A stretch of DNA of 64,000 nucleotides from Diphasiastrum complanatum (taxonomy: Eukaryota; Streptophyta; Lycopodiopsida; Lycopodiales; Lycopodiaceae): contig CM055103.1 in NCBI GenBank assembly GCA_029204225.1, forward strand, positions 21,082,709-21,146,708. The letters run 5' to 3'. The number at the start of each line of letters is the position of its first letter. Position 1 is the first letter of the stretch. Positions 53,839 through 64,000 of the stretch are shown piece by piece. The translations under genes were made by a program, and so were the position numbers. Under the pieces are notes generated by a model. That model was not told the origin of the DNA, did no database searches, and saw only the letters and a list, made by a program, of their open reading frames with translations.

Positions 53839-54720
53839 ATGGCTTCTACTTGTACTTTTCATGCAAAGATAACAATCCTAGATGGATCCAACTATCCTGC
53901 ACGGAGATCAAAGACTCGACTGATCCTGCACGCTGAGAAGCTGTGGACTTATTTTGATGGGACTATTCCCAAACCGCATGTACCTAATGTAATAAATACA
54001 ACCGTTTCGGGGGATATCTTTCTCACTGTTGCTGATTTTGCTACAGCAAAGGAGATGTGGATGAACTTGCTCGAAGATTTGAGTCTAAATCACAAACTCA
54101 AATCTTATATCTTTTTGAGCAACTTACTAGTATGAAGTGGAATGGAATCTTAGATTGTGATACTTTTCTTTTCAAATTACAATCTTTGTTTAGTGCTCTA
54201 CAAAGTGCAGGTAGAATAACTCCCAAGGAAGAAAAACTTACGTACCTACTGCGAGCACTACCACCTCCTACATCTACATGCGACCTGTTCTTACAGGAAA
54301 ATCCTTTGAAAATGCCATTCAGAGCCTTCAAGAGGAGTATCTCATGCGACAAGGAAGTTCACCTTCTCAAGCAGGAGCTAAAGCTTTATATGCGAAGAAA
54401 GGAAAGGGCAAGGCAAAAGGACGCGGAAACCAGTTTCAAGCTACTAGCATGCAAAATTCAAGCGACAAAGATTCTAAAGGGGAATCATCTGAGCCTAAGT
54501 CAAAAAAATCTTTTTGCAACTATTGTTAAAAGCCCGGATATACTCTTGATAAATGTTGGGCTAATCCTATAGTAGCTTGTAGACACTGTGGTAAAACAGG
54601 TCATTCATCTTTCAAATGCTATTCTAAGCCTAACAATAGTAAAGCCAATGTTTGTCAAGAGGAACACGCTTTGATGAATCAAAGTTTATTGATGATCCTA
54701 TATTCTAGAAAAAGGAAGAA
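53839..54720 (+). pseudogene. Copia gag, broken
   Basis: Gag start (ILDGSNYPARRSKTRL), frameshift near 54060, gag core (MKWNGILDCDTFLFKLQSL), then a zinc knuckle split by a stop (CNYC-stop-KPGY...) and a second knuckle (CRHCGKTGHSSFKC). Acidic residues follow to about 54890. Confidence 0.7.
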
Positions 54721-54895
54721 GCAAATGTACCAGGATATGATGTTTTCAAATTGATTCATGCTACTCCAGAAGAGCAACATATTGTTCCAACTATGCATGA
54801 ACCTCTTCTTGATGAAGAAGAAGAAGAAGAAATCATTGAACATGCAGGTGAGGAAGAAGAAGAATTCGAAGATGAGGAAGCTGCTACATACCAGA

Positions 54896-55006
54896 ACGTT
54901 TTTTTAGGCTTTTTGGGGTTTTTTTTTTTTTTTAAATCCGCCGAAATCCGGTTCAAACGGTTCAAACCGTGGTTCGAGGTTCGAACTGCGGTTCGATGCA
55001 ACTATG
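54896..55006. mobile_element. hAT-type MITE end with GGTTCGAACC words
   Basis: Right end GATGCAACTATG preceded by GGTTCAAACGG, TTCAAACCG, GGTTCG and TTCGAAC. The left end is lost. It sits exactly between copia gag and RT, where integrase should be; copia sequence resumes at 55007. Confidence 0.6.
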
Positions 55007-55895
55007 CCTGAAGGTGATATTACACGCTTCAAGGCTCACCTTGTAGCTAAAGGTTATTCCCACAGGTTTGGAGTTGATTATTTTGATACTTTTTCTCCCG
55101 TTGTAAAGCAAGCTAGCATACGTTTGTTAGTTGCTTTGGCTGCTTATTATGATCTAGAGATGCATCAGATAGATGAGAAAACAGCATATTTATATGGCAC
55201 ACTTGATGAAACTATTTTTATGAAGCAGCCATTAGGCTATGTGAGTAGACATCATCCTAGTTGGGTTTGCTTGCTTTTAAAAAGTATATATGGCTTAAAG
55301 CAATCGGCTAGGCAATGGAATAAAAAGATCAAGTCCTGAGAGCATTGGGGTTCATACCATTCATTCCTGATGGTAATGTTTATTTTAAAAGGTAAATGAG
55401 TATTATGTATTGTTGACAGTCTATGTTGATGATTCATTACTGATAGGAAATTCCACTCCTTTCATAAATCATTGTAAGAAGTTAATTGGCTCTATCTTTG
55501 ATGTTTCGGACCTTGGAGAGGCAAAGTTTTGCCTTGGAATTCAAATTCACCATGATGGGGTAAAAGGCACTATTGCACTTCATCAACAACATTATATTTT
55601 GAAGATCTTGAAGGACTACAATATGCTGGAGTGCAAGGCAAAGACATTCCCATGCTACCTGGAGTAAAATTATCCAAGGGAGATGGAGCGAAGACTACAG
55701 AGGAACATGAAGAAATGTCCAAGACTCCTTATCACAACTTGATTGGATCTTAATGTATCTCACTACTTGGACGCGGCCTGATATTGCATATGCAGTTCAT
55801 ACTCTTAGTCAATTTGCTACTAACCCTGGTGTTATTCATTGGAAGTATGCTAAATATGTTTTACAATATTTAAAAGCTACTTCTGAGAGTCATAG
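55007..55895 (+). pseudogene. Copia RT and RNase H, broken
   Basis: FKAHLVAKGYSHRFGVDYFD, HQIDEKTAYLYGTLDE, YGLKQSARQW, then after a frameshift YVDDSLLIGN and FCLGIQIHHDG, and an RNase H start (YLTTWTRPDIAYAVHTLSQF). Switches to chromovirus RT at about 55895. Confidence 0.78.
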
Positions 55896-57117
55896 TTTAC
55901 TTAGATGATATTCTCATCTATAGTAAGACCTTGGAGGAGCATGAGGAGCATCTCAAGACTGTCTTAAAGTTACTTAGATAGAAGAAGCTCTTTGCCAAAG
56001 AATCTAAATGTGTCTTCTTCCATAAGAGATTGGTTTATCTTCCTTTGGAAAGTCCCGAAGGAAAGTGGCAAAGTACTTCCATGGATTGTGTGGTTGGGCT
56101 ACCTCGGACGGGGAAGCAAAATGATGCTATTTGGGTTATAGTTGAAAGGTTAACTAAAATTGAGCAATTCATTCCAACCAAGCAAATTGTCAAAGCTTCT
56201 GAACTTGCTCAGCTTTTCGTGGAAAAGTTGTTCAGGTTGTTTGGTTTGCCGAATGACATTGTTAGTGATCATGATTTGAAGTTCACTGGCAAATTCTGGC
56301 AAGCAGTCTTTGAGAAATTCGAGACCACATTAAGTCTAGGGTCTATAGATCATCCTAAATCGGATGGTCAAACATAGAGGACGAACAAGTCTATGGAAGA
56401 CATGCTTCGTGCATATGTTTCCAGAAGGCAATCTGATTGGGAAAGGTACCTTCCAGTGATTGAATTTGCGTATAATAGCGCAAAGTATTCAGCGACGGGT
56501 TTTAGTCCATTTTCTTTGATGTATGGTTTCAAGCCTAGAGGTCCAATCTTTGTTGGCCTCAAAAGCCTCAAGGTTAAAGCAGCAGTTGATTTCCTGCATG
56601 ATATGCAAGAAATGTTGCTTGTTGCTCGCAATAACGTAAAAATGGCTCAGGATAGAGCCCAACTTTACGCCAATCAAAAGTGAGAACCTAGGGTCTATGA
56701 GGAAGGAGTTTGGGTATATCTTAGAATTCCAAAAGATTCTAAGGTATTAAAGACTGGGAAATGTCCTAAGTTATCACCTCGTTATGCTGGGCCTTTCCGT
56801 ATTGTAAGGAAACTCAATCGAAATGCCTATTAACTAGAACTCCCTCAAGGTGTCAGGGTTCATCAAGTCTTTCACATTAGTCGTTTAAAGGAACGACTTG
56901 GTGGAAAGGATGACTTGATTCTTCAAGAGGACCTAGTTCAGCTTGAGGACCTGACCTCCTTTGTACCTTCGAAACCACAGGCCTTTGTTTATGTACATCA
57001 ACGTGGGCTCAGAAACCAGCAGGTAACAAGGAAGCTCCGAAGACGAGGACACTTGGGAAAAGGAACATGACCTTAGACTAAGATTCCCAGATCTCCTTCC
57101 TTAGAAGAGGAATCTTT
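55896..57117 (+). pseudogene. Third chromovirus: RT end, integrase, tail
   Basis: Starts in RT ([20 protein letters not shown]), jumps to integrase (MDCVVGLPRTGKQNDAIWVI, RLFGLPNDIVSDHDLKF, DHPKSDGQT then a stop). It continues with stops through FAYNSAKYSATGFSPF, SPRYAGPFRIVRKL and HQVFHISRLKERL. A polypurine tract (AAGGGGGAGGGA) ends it. Confidence 0.8.
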
Positions 57118-57131
57118 TAAGGGGGAGGGAA

Positions 57132-57518
57132 TGTTAGGGACCCAAGTCCCTTGGGTCCCAAACCCAATTGAAACCGAATGTTGACTGGGCCTGTTGACTT
57201 GAGTGATGACTCGTGGACCTACATGGTTGCTACATGTCATGTTCCAGGATGTGTGCTAGGCTTGGAGACTCCTTCCTTGGAGGTATACAAGGAGGAGAGG
57301 GGTCTCTCAATCCATTCATTCTATCTACCTAGGAGAAGGTGGATGGAGAGCGCTTGTGCACAGCCAGGAGTGCTAGCCTAAGGTAGGAGATGGCTGAAGG
57401 CCTTGGCAATGGCATGGGACGCTGTCACGAAGGGTGGATCTGGATTGGATCCTACAGCGGGGTGGATCGTGAGCGTTCGATTTCTATGATGACCAACACC
57501 TGGTGGTTTAGGGTTTTG
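57132..57518 (+). repeat. Chromovirus 3' LTR, truncated by (TC)n
   Basis: TGTTAGGGACCCAAGTCCC directly after the polypurine tract. It runs into the (TC)n tract and LINE chain, so its end is not seen. Confidence 0.7.

Positions 57519-57576
<58 letters not shown>
57519..57576 (+). repeat. (TC)n microsatellite
   Basis: Pure CT repeat between the LTR and a LINE 3' fragment. Confidence 0.93.
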
Positions 57577-57580
<4 letters not shown>

Positions 57581-57780
57581 AGTGAGTTTTATTCCTCCGC
57601 GTAGCTGGTGGTTATGCTACTGCTTTTGTACCCTCACCATAGCTGGAGGATAACCTTTGGTTTTATTTCCAGTTTATTTTTTATTTAGTTTTAGCTGATA
57701 GAAATAAGTCCGGCATGGACAATGCTCCTTTCTGATGTACTTTTTCTTTGTCTTATGTGCCCAAGGGCACTCTATAGACA
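57577..57780 (+). mobile_element. LINE 3' UTR fragment
   Basis: Only the 3' untranslated region, with hairpin GTGCCCAAGGGCAC (57757-57770) and AGACATTAATAT, then TTCTA repeats and a long (TC)n (to 57899). Confidence 0.75.
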
Positions 57781-57814
57781 TTAATATATTCTATTCTATT
57801 CTATTCTATTCTAT

Positions 57815-57899
<85 letters not shown>
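57781..57899 (+). repeat. (TTCTA)n(TC)n LINE tail
   Basis: Pentanucleotide TTCTA repeats change abruptly into (TC)n; the next LINE begins at the end. Confidence 0.92.
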
Positions 57900-57903
<4 letters not shown>

Positions 57904-59146
57904 GCAGATCACCATGTTAGGGAGGATGATTCGTGCGAAGCCGTCATGAGATTCTTTTAGCGGAGTTCGCCTCACTCCCCATGATGGTAGAGGCTATGTT
58001 TCAGATTGTTACCTTTCTACATCGACTTGAGACCATAGATACTCACAGATATGTGAGGGCAGCACTTACTTCTTCTCAGACTATAGCTGGACAGTAGGCT
58101 AGGTCTTCTTGGTATGGTGATGTGGTGGCTTTCTTTCAGTCATGGGGCTTCTCGATGCTGGATCTCCCACAGGGAACTCATACATTTATCAGATAGCAGC
58201 TTTATCGGAGATATTGTCACATAGTATGGGATCGTCCTGACCATGAGAGAGTCAAGCTTACCTTCTATGGCACACATATCTTACGCAGAGACAGTTTGGG
58301 ACTCCTTGTTAGACCTTTATATCTCTCTCTTCCTCTTTCTTTTGGGCTCCGATACAGATTGGGACAGTTACGAGTCTCTTCACATCAGCTTGCTATTGAG
58401 ACAGGCAGATATTCAGGCATTTTGAGAGAGCATCGGATATGCCAGATATGCACATTGGGTGTAGTGGAGGATGAGATTCATTTTATCTTTATATGCCCTA
58501 CATACTATGAGATACGTTGATATCACTGTTTATATCGTGACACCCCTATTACCCTCAATACATTTTTGGAGTATCAGGATCCCAGATGTGTCGGCCTTTT
58601 ACTATGAGAGATGCTTATGTTGAGAGCCTCTTTGCTACCATTGGAGAGTATTACTGATTCTAGCCAGCATCTCCTTACTAGCTTCTTTCAGAAGCGGGAG
58701 CGTGATGACCTATCAGATGACGAGGCAGTCATACCGGTGAGGGCGAAGGCCCAGCGTGCTCAGCCACCACCTCTTGCCAGATCTACGCGCGCCTCTAGAG
58801 CTACCAGAGCTCCTCGATCACAGCCCACAGCTGCTATGGGTATCAGACGCTTTTTTCGAGACTGATATTTATCCTTTTACTTTCCTCAGCAGAGCAGGCG
58901 GTTAAGCTCTTGCACCTGTACCCTCTTCAGAGCTGGAGGTTAAGCTCTTGTGTATCTGCTCTTTTTATGCATTTTATGACTCTATATTGGCGCTGTCTTT
59001 TCCTAGCTCGAGAGAGTCCTATTGTGTCTTTTCCATTTAGACTAGTGTTTTTTATTATGTTGTCCGACATGGACAGTAATCCTACGAGACATGTACTTAT
59101 TCATTCTGTCTTATGTGCCCTTGGGCACTCAACAGACATTAATACA
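57900..59146 (+). mobile_element. LINE 3' part
   Basis: Starts in the post-RT region and includes the zinc motif CQICTLGVVEDEIHFIFIC and the basic C-terminus (RAKAQRAQPPPLARSTRAS). Ends with hairpin GTGCCCTTGGGCAC (59115-59128), AGACATTAATACA, and a short CTTT tail (59147-59169). Confidence 0.82.
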
Positions 59147-59169
59147 TTTTCTTTCTTTCTTTCTTTCTC

Positions 59170-61328
59170 ATGAATCCATGAATCTTGGTAACTACCATAC
59201 TATCATGATATAGCAAAGTCATAGCAAAGCTTTATGGTGCTATACTTCAGTCAGCGATCAGTTCTAAGGCTGAGACCAGGAGACTACATGCATTGGGCCA
59301 GGCGGGCTTTCGAGCTCATCATTCTACCACAGATCATGTCTTCACGCTTCGAGCTATCATTGAGGCGGCCGGGCATAGGAGACAGAGGGTTTATTGTTGC
59401 TTTGTTGACTTCAGGAAAGCTTTCGATTCTGTTCCACGCTTTCTTCTCATCCAACGACTACGTGATCTTGGCTTCTCTACTGACACAGTTCTAGCTGTGA
59501 TGGCACTGTATGAGCGAGTTCTTGGATGTTTTCGGGGTGACATTGGCCTCTCAGAGCACATATGGAGTACCATCGGGGTGAAACAAGGTTGCTCCCCTTC
59601 ACCTACACTATTCGGACTATATATAGACAAGCTTGAGAGGATCATCGAGCAGAGCGGTGGTACAGGTTGCCAACTTGGGGATATTCTAATTGCCATTCTC
59701 CTATATGCAGATGATATTGCTTTAGTCTCCTTGACTAGAGAGGGATTACAGAAACGGTTAGATAGTCTTCATGGTTTCTATACTAGATGGGGTTTGCGGG
59801 TCAACACTGAGAAGACCAAAATTATGGTCTTCAACACATCCAAGGCTTTCATGCAGCGACAGGAGCTTTTTCTAGATGGAGATTGCGTAATTCTACATCT
59901 ATCTCGGGGTTCTTTTCACTGGTCCTATATTTGGTATGAGACATGAAGCTACAGCCAAACTTGGGAAGGGACATGCCTCCCTGGTCCAGCTTGAGCGTCT
60001 TTGCTTCTAGAGATCTCGGGATGCCCCGAGTAAGTGTCGGCTATTTGATACTTTTGTCTCCCCTACTGCACTGTATGTCGTAGAGACATGGTGCCCAGGA
60101 CTCACCTCTGCTGATTGGGCCAATATCTCACGCCTCCAGGTCCTTATGTTATCACGGATGATACGGGCTAAGCCCTCTGTCTCGCACTAGATTCTCCTAG
60201 CAGAGTTTGTAGTTCCACCTTGACAGCTTGATGCCATCTTCCGTCTCATCACATATATACAACGCCTCTGGTTGCTTCCCACTGATGCACAGAGATATCC
60301 ACAGGCGGCACTCATATCATCTCAGCACCTCCACAATCTGGGTTATCACTTATCATGGTTCTCACAGGCAGCACGTCTATTGGATACATTTGGCATATCT
60401 ATCACGGACCTCCCAGCAGGTACACATGATCATATCAGACAGTTCCTTTGGAAAGCATACCTTCGCTGCACATGGCAGGGCCACTTAGGGATTAAACCCG
60501 ACTATTACAGGACTCATTTCTTGGAGATGGATGTCGTGGGGATCCCAGTTCGACCGCGATATTTAGATTCTGGACTATCCCATGGCCTGAGATTCAAATT
60601 GGGTAAGCTACGTGTCTCATCACAACAGCTTGAGATTGAGATTGGACGTTTCCATGGTGTCCCACGTGAGGAGCGAATCTACCAGTTATGCTCACTCTCT
60701 GAGGTGGAGTCAGAAGAGCACTTTTTGTTCAGATGCCCAGTCTACTACGAGATCAAAGGGAGATACCATTGCCTCTTCAGAGAGACTCCTGTCACATTGC
60801 AGTCCCTTATAGCATATGATGACCCGAGATGTGTCGCACTTATGATCAGAGAGATGTTTTTACTGTGACAGGACCTACACCAGCCATCTGTTCACCTTCA
60901 TACACAGCTCCAGATCACATCGTACTTCTCCCGCCGGAGATCACGGGCAGATAATGATAGTGGCGAAGACAATCACTCTCTATTAGACAGAGACCAGAGA
61001 CGACGCACTACTCAGGTTGCTCGTAGAGCCACTATTCAGAGACGACCTTCTTGGCGACGTCAGCAGCATCTATCGATACCACCTCCAGGCGTTAAACCCA
61101 TCACATCTTTCTTCCACAGCAACGGTACTTGACGGCACACGGTTATACCATTATCTTATTGGCAGTATTAGACCTTTGCTTTTTAGACCTACTTCATGGT
61201 TGTAGTTTAGTATATTGGCATTTCATTTCATTTCTGTTACGGAGACGTTTCACACGCTCTTACTGTATCACACACTTGACATGTACTTTTTTGTCTTATA
61301 TGCCTATTGGCATGGAAAAGACATTAAT

Positions 61329-61335
<7 letters not shown>
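59170..61335 (+). mobile_element. LINE: RT to 3' end
   Basis: 5'-truncated in the RT: QAGFRAHHSTTDHVF, CFVDFRKAFDSVPRF, GVKQGCSPSPTLFGLYIDKL, LLYADDIALVSL. Then frameshifts, the post-RT region (SSQQLEIEIGRFHG), zinc motif CSLSEVESEEHFLFRC, and a 3' UTR with hairpin ATGCCTATTGGCAT (61300-61313) and GACATTAATAAAATC. Confidence 0.82.

Positions 61336-61410
<75 letters not shown>
61336..61410 (+). repeat. (TC)n LINE tail
   Basis: Joins two LINE copies head to tail. Confidence 0.93.
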
Positions 61411-61413
<3 letters not shown>

Positions 61414-61669
61414 GACATCAGCATATTACCTCCTGCCACAGGCCATATCACAGCCTTTTTCAGCAGCAATGCTAGATGATATGACTCTATTCTTAGCAAT
61501 TATTTTGCTCCCACTTATGGACAGTTTGTAGTTTATAGTTACATTGTTCATCTTTTATGCAAAGCTTTTTTCTTGGAGACGTTTATATACGCTCCCATGG
61601 TTACCACAAGCTTGACATGTACTCTTATTAGTCTTATATGCCTTTTGGCATGGAAAATACATTTATAAA

Positions 61670-61673
<4 letters not shown>
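61411..61673 (+). mobile_element. LINE 3' UTR fragment
   Basis: Last ORF2 codons and 3' UTR with hairpin ATGCCTTTTGGCAT (61638-61651), followed by (TC)n. Confidence 0.78.

Positions 61674-61755
<82 letters not shown>
61674..61755 (+). repeat. (TC)n LINE tail
   Basis: Joins the 3' UTR fragment to the ORF1-only element. Confidence 0.93.
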
Positions 61756-61758
<3 letters not shown>

Positions 61759-62822
61759 CTTCAACATCTTCCTTACAGCCATATCCACCTACCCCTCCTC
61801 CTATGCTTGTTGCGGTTCCTATCTCTCCATCAAACCCTATTCTTGACAATAGTGAAACTACTGTTGCTATTCCCTTGACTGCAAACACTCCAGAAGCACC
61901 TGTTTCTTTCCCTCCATATGCATTGGTCAAACTTCTTCGGGATGATCAACTCCGTCTATTTGAATACCTCAACAATCACAGAGAGCAACTGGCTTCTCAT
62001 GATTCCCTGCTTCTAGTGGTGCAATCGCATCTTCAGAAGTTGGATACTTCCATTCAAGAACTCAAGAACGAAGTTGCAGTTATAAAACGTGAAGCTTCTT
62101 CCCAAATTGCTACTTTGGCAGCAGCTCAAAAATCAAGTGGAACAACACCATACGGCTGTCCAGTCATGGGCAGATGTGCTTAAAGGTTCGTCTCCAATTA
62201 TCTCTCCACGTCCACCTTCACCTTCGCTTATCTCAGCCACGTTCACTGAGAGTCGTCTGCGAGAGCATAAAGCTTTCAATGTTTGTGTTAGAGGTATTCC
62301 GAACTCTCAAAATGCTGTTGTAGAAGCTGAGAAGTTTTTGGAAGAAAATCTTCAACACCATAGCAAAGGAATGGAAACTGCCTGACGACCTAAGGACCTG
62401 GATACTCTTGTCATCCGCTTCACATCAGTGTCTCACCGGCGGGAAGTTCTAGGGAAGAGATTCAAATTGCGGGAAACCAAAATCTACCTGGACGAAGATC
62501 TTACCTTCATCCAAGTTCAAGAACGTAAAAAGGCAAGACAAGAAGCTCTATCAACTGGCAAACGGCTTATCTCCCGTGATGGTATTATTAGACTGGTAGA
62601 TCGAAAGCCTATAGTTAATGATAATTCTGAGATAGAATCAAAATAGAGAAATGAAGAGATGTCCAATTGAACATGTAAATGGTCTACGTACCATATAATC
62701 CTGGCTATATGACTCTCTTCCTAGTTAGTTAGTTTGTTTTTTCTGCTTTGATGGCACTGATCTGTCTTAGTTGATGTACTTGTTCGTCTTATACGCCTTT
62801 TGGCATGGAAAAGACGTTAATA

Positions 62823-62825
<3 letters not shown>
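61756..62825 (+). mobile_element. ORF1-only half-LINE, second copy
   Basis: After (TC)n comes a proline/serine-rich start, a coiled-coil part (SHLQKLDTSIQELKNEVAVI), a frameshift near 62130, an RRM-like part (FNVCVRGIPNSQNAVVEAEK), a stop at 62383, and the C-terminal domain (IYLDEDLTFIQVQERKKARQ). A 3' UTR of about 150 bp with hairpin ACGCCTTTTGGCAT (62793-62806) and GACGTTAATAAAGCT follows. No ORF2. Confidence 0.72.

Positions 62826-62882
<57 letters not shown>
62826..62882 (+). repeat. (TC)n LINE tail, end of chain
   Basis: CT repeat closing the plus-strand LINE chain. Confidence 0.93.
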
Positions 62883-62885
<3 letters not shown>

Positions 62886-64000
62886 GTTGTTGTAGCGCCC
62901 CCTCATTTGTGGTTGTAGCCTGCAGAATTCCCCACCCTTGATCTTGTGTTGCAGCCTGAAGAATTTTAGATAAGAAAGCCCATCGGTTTTTTGTGTGAAC
63001 GCTGTGTACTTTTCTGTGTGAAGGACATTATGAATGTAAGATCCATAATCAAAGCATTTTATGCTTGTAAAGCCCATAGGATGAAGCCATGCGTAGGGTA
63101 TTATGCCCAAAATCTGTGCATGCTGCCCATATAAAATGGCTCTATCATATGTAAAGGATTAAAAAATGGTCCATGAAACATCTGACCCTTTGTGGTCAAA
63201 CATTTGTACGAATTATTAAGTCATGTTGGGGTGGCATCCTACAATTAGTCTACTTACTTGGTAGTTGATTTTTTCTGAACCTGCATTCCACATATTATTG
63301 AAACAATTTTCTGCAGCAATCCTTTCTGTGTTGACTAGCCAATTTTTGTTGCTTTTGTTTTCCAATTCTCATCTCCCAATTGTTAATTCAGCCCAGCAAA
63401 TGATTCCTGAATGGAATGGAAAGTCCATCGTTACTGTCTTCAGCTCGAAGTTTGCAGCTAGTGATAACGTCGGTTTTGTTGCTGGTGTCTTCTTTTATAT
63501 ATTACACGCGCAACAAAGACCTGAAAATCCTACTGTCTTGATTTGAGTCTCTGCCTTTACGGGCGTTCTTCTCTTCTCATCATCAGCCCCTACCAAAAAA
63601 TTACTGTAAGCCGTTTTCGCTGTTCCGTTGTTATTGATTCACTTGAGCTCTGCTTCTACTCCACTTTTTCATTTTTAATCCTAATACTAAAAAATCACTA
63701 TCCTGCCAACGCTGGAACAATCTTGTTGCGGATGATTTCCGAGTGGATTTTAATATCATTCTTTGAACTGAACACTTTCAACCCAGAAATGTAACATTTT
63801 GTTAAATACACCTAGCTTGAGATACTGTTCTGAATTTTGAGCATATTGAGTAGGGTTCCAAACAAGAAACAATTTACGGTAATAATCAGACTAGCTGCAT
63901 CACATAATCAAACTAGCTGCGTCACAAAAAAAACTCGAAAGCTCTATTGAATTAATAACCTACCTCACAGTCACTGCCGCTACTCTGTCTCCTTGTATTA
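62883..64000. other. No gene recognised
   Basis: Non-repetitive-looking AT-rich DNA with short open frames (for example 63265-63546) that match nothing known to me. Confidence 0.4.

Noticed and set aside
63265-63546. Plus-strand 93-residue frame near the right edge
   Set aside because: No recognised motif, hydrophobic start of low complexity, no splice or neighbour support.
1-64000. CRISPR arrays, bacterial operons or ribosome binding sites
   Set aside because: The sequence is clearly plant nuclear DNA; the direct repeats seen are microsatellites, tandem duplications and transposon ends.

Overview
This is a transposon-saturated stretch of a land-plant nuclear genome. It has spliced genes with GT..AG introns, chromovirus and copia retrotransposons primed on initiator-tRNA-Met sites (TGGTATCAGAGC), hAT transposons with a plant-type BED/DUF659/hATC transposase, a Helitron, and LINEs. 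The density of insertions and the size of the introns fit a large-genome lineage such as a fern, lycophyte or gymnosperm. That placement is inference; no species-specific marker was recognised. | The only host gene recognised lies on the minus strand: a homolog of PELOTA (Dom34, the no-go-decay ribosome-rescue factor). Six short exons (616-691, 12249-12324, 13770-13815, 31773-31829, 32018-32092, 42132-42207) join in frame with matching phases and splice sites and cover the N-terminal domain and the start of the central domain. The first exon lies beyond 42 kb or outside the window, and the 3' exons lie off the left edge. Introns of about 11.6, 18.0 and 10.0 kb hold most of the transposons below 42 kb. 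| Layout. 0.1-12.2 kb (intron): a hAT MITE, a chromovirus on the minus strand with unlike flanking LTRs, a deleted hAT and a second MITE in TA-rich DNA, and a 218-bp Helitron. 13.8-31.8 kb (intron): a broken copia with 5' LTR, LINE fragments, a chromovirus 3' end with LTR, a TRIM-like element whose LTR carries a 73-nt tRNA-like sequence, more LINE fragments, and an unclassified 1.08-kb insert. 32.1-42.1 kb (intron): an LTR-element leader with triplicated repeats, then a stack of hAT-type elements (34.3-41.3 kb) inserted one after another in a single (TA)n tract, including one with a nearly complete transposase. 43.6-50.4 kb: minus-strand head-to-tail LINE chain including an almost intact 4.9-kb LINE and an ORF1-only half-LINE. 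51.4-62.9 kb: further LINE copies, a degraded copia and a third chromovirus, then a plus-strand LINE chain. | Three systems deserve attention. (1) The hAT-type elements carry subterminal palindromes with a shared CGCG core and arms that differ between elements but are uniform inside each element, and the GGTACC group sits in (TA)n DNA. (2) The LINEs end in a short 3' hairpin whose stem varies in a compensatory way, followed by (TC)n rather than poly(A), and are joined head to tail through those (TC)n tracts. (3) The TRIM-like LTR contains a tRNA-like Pol III promoter.
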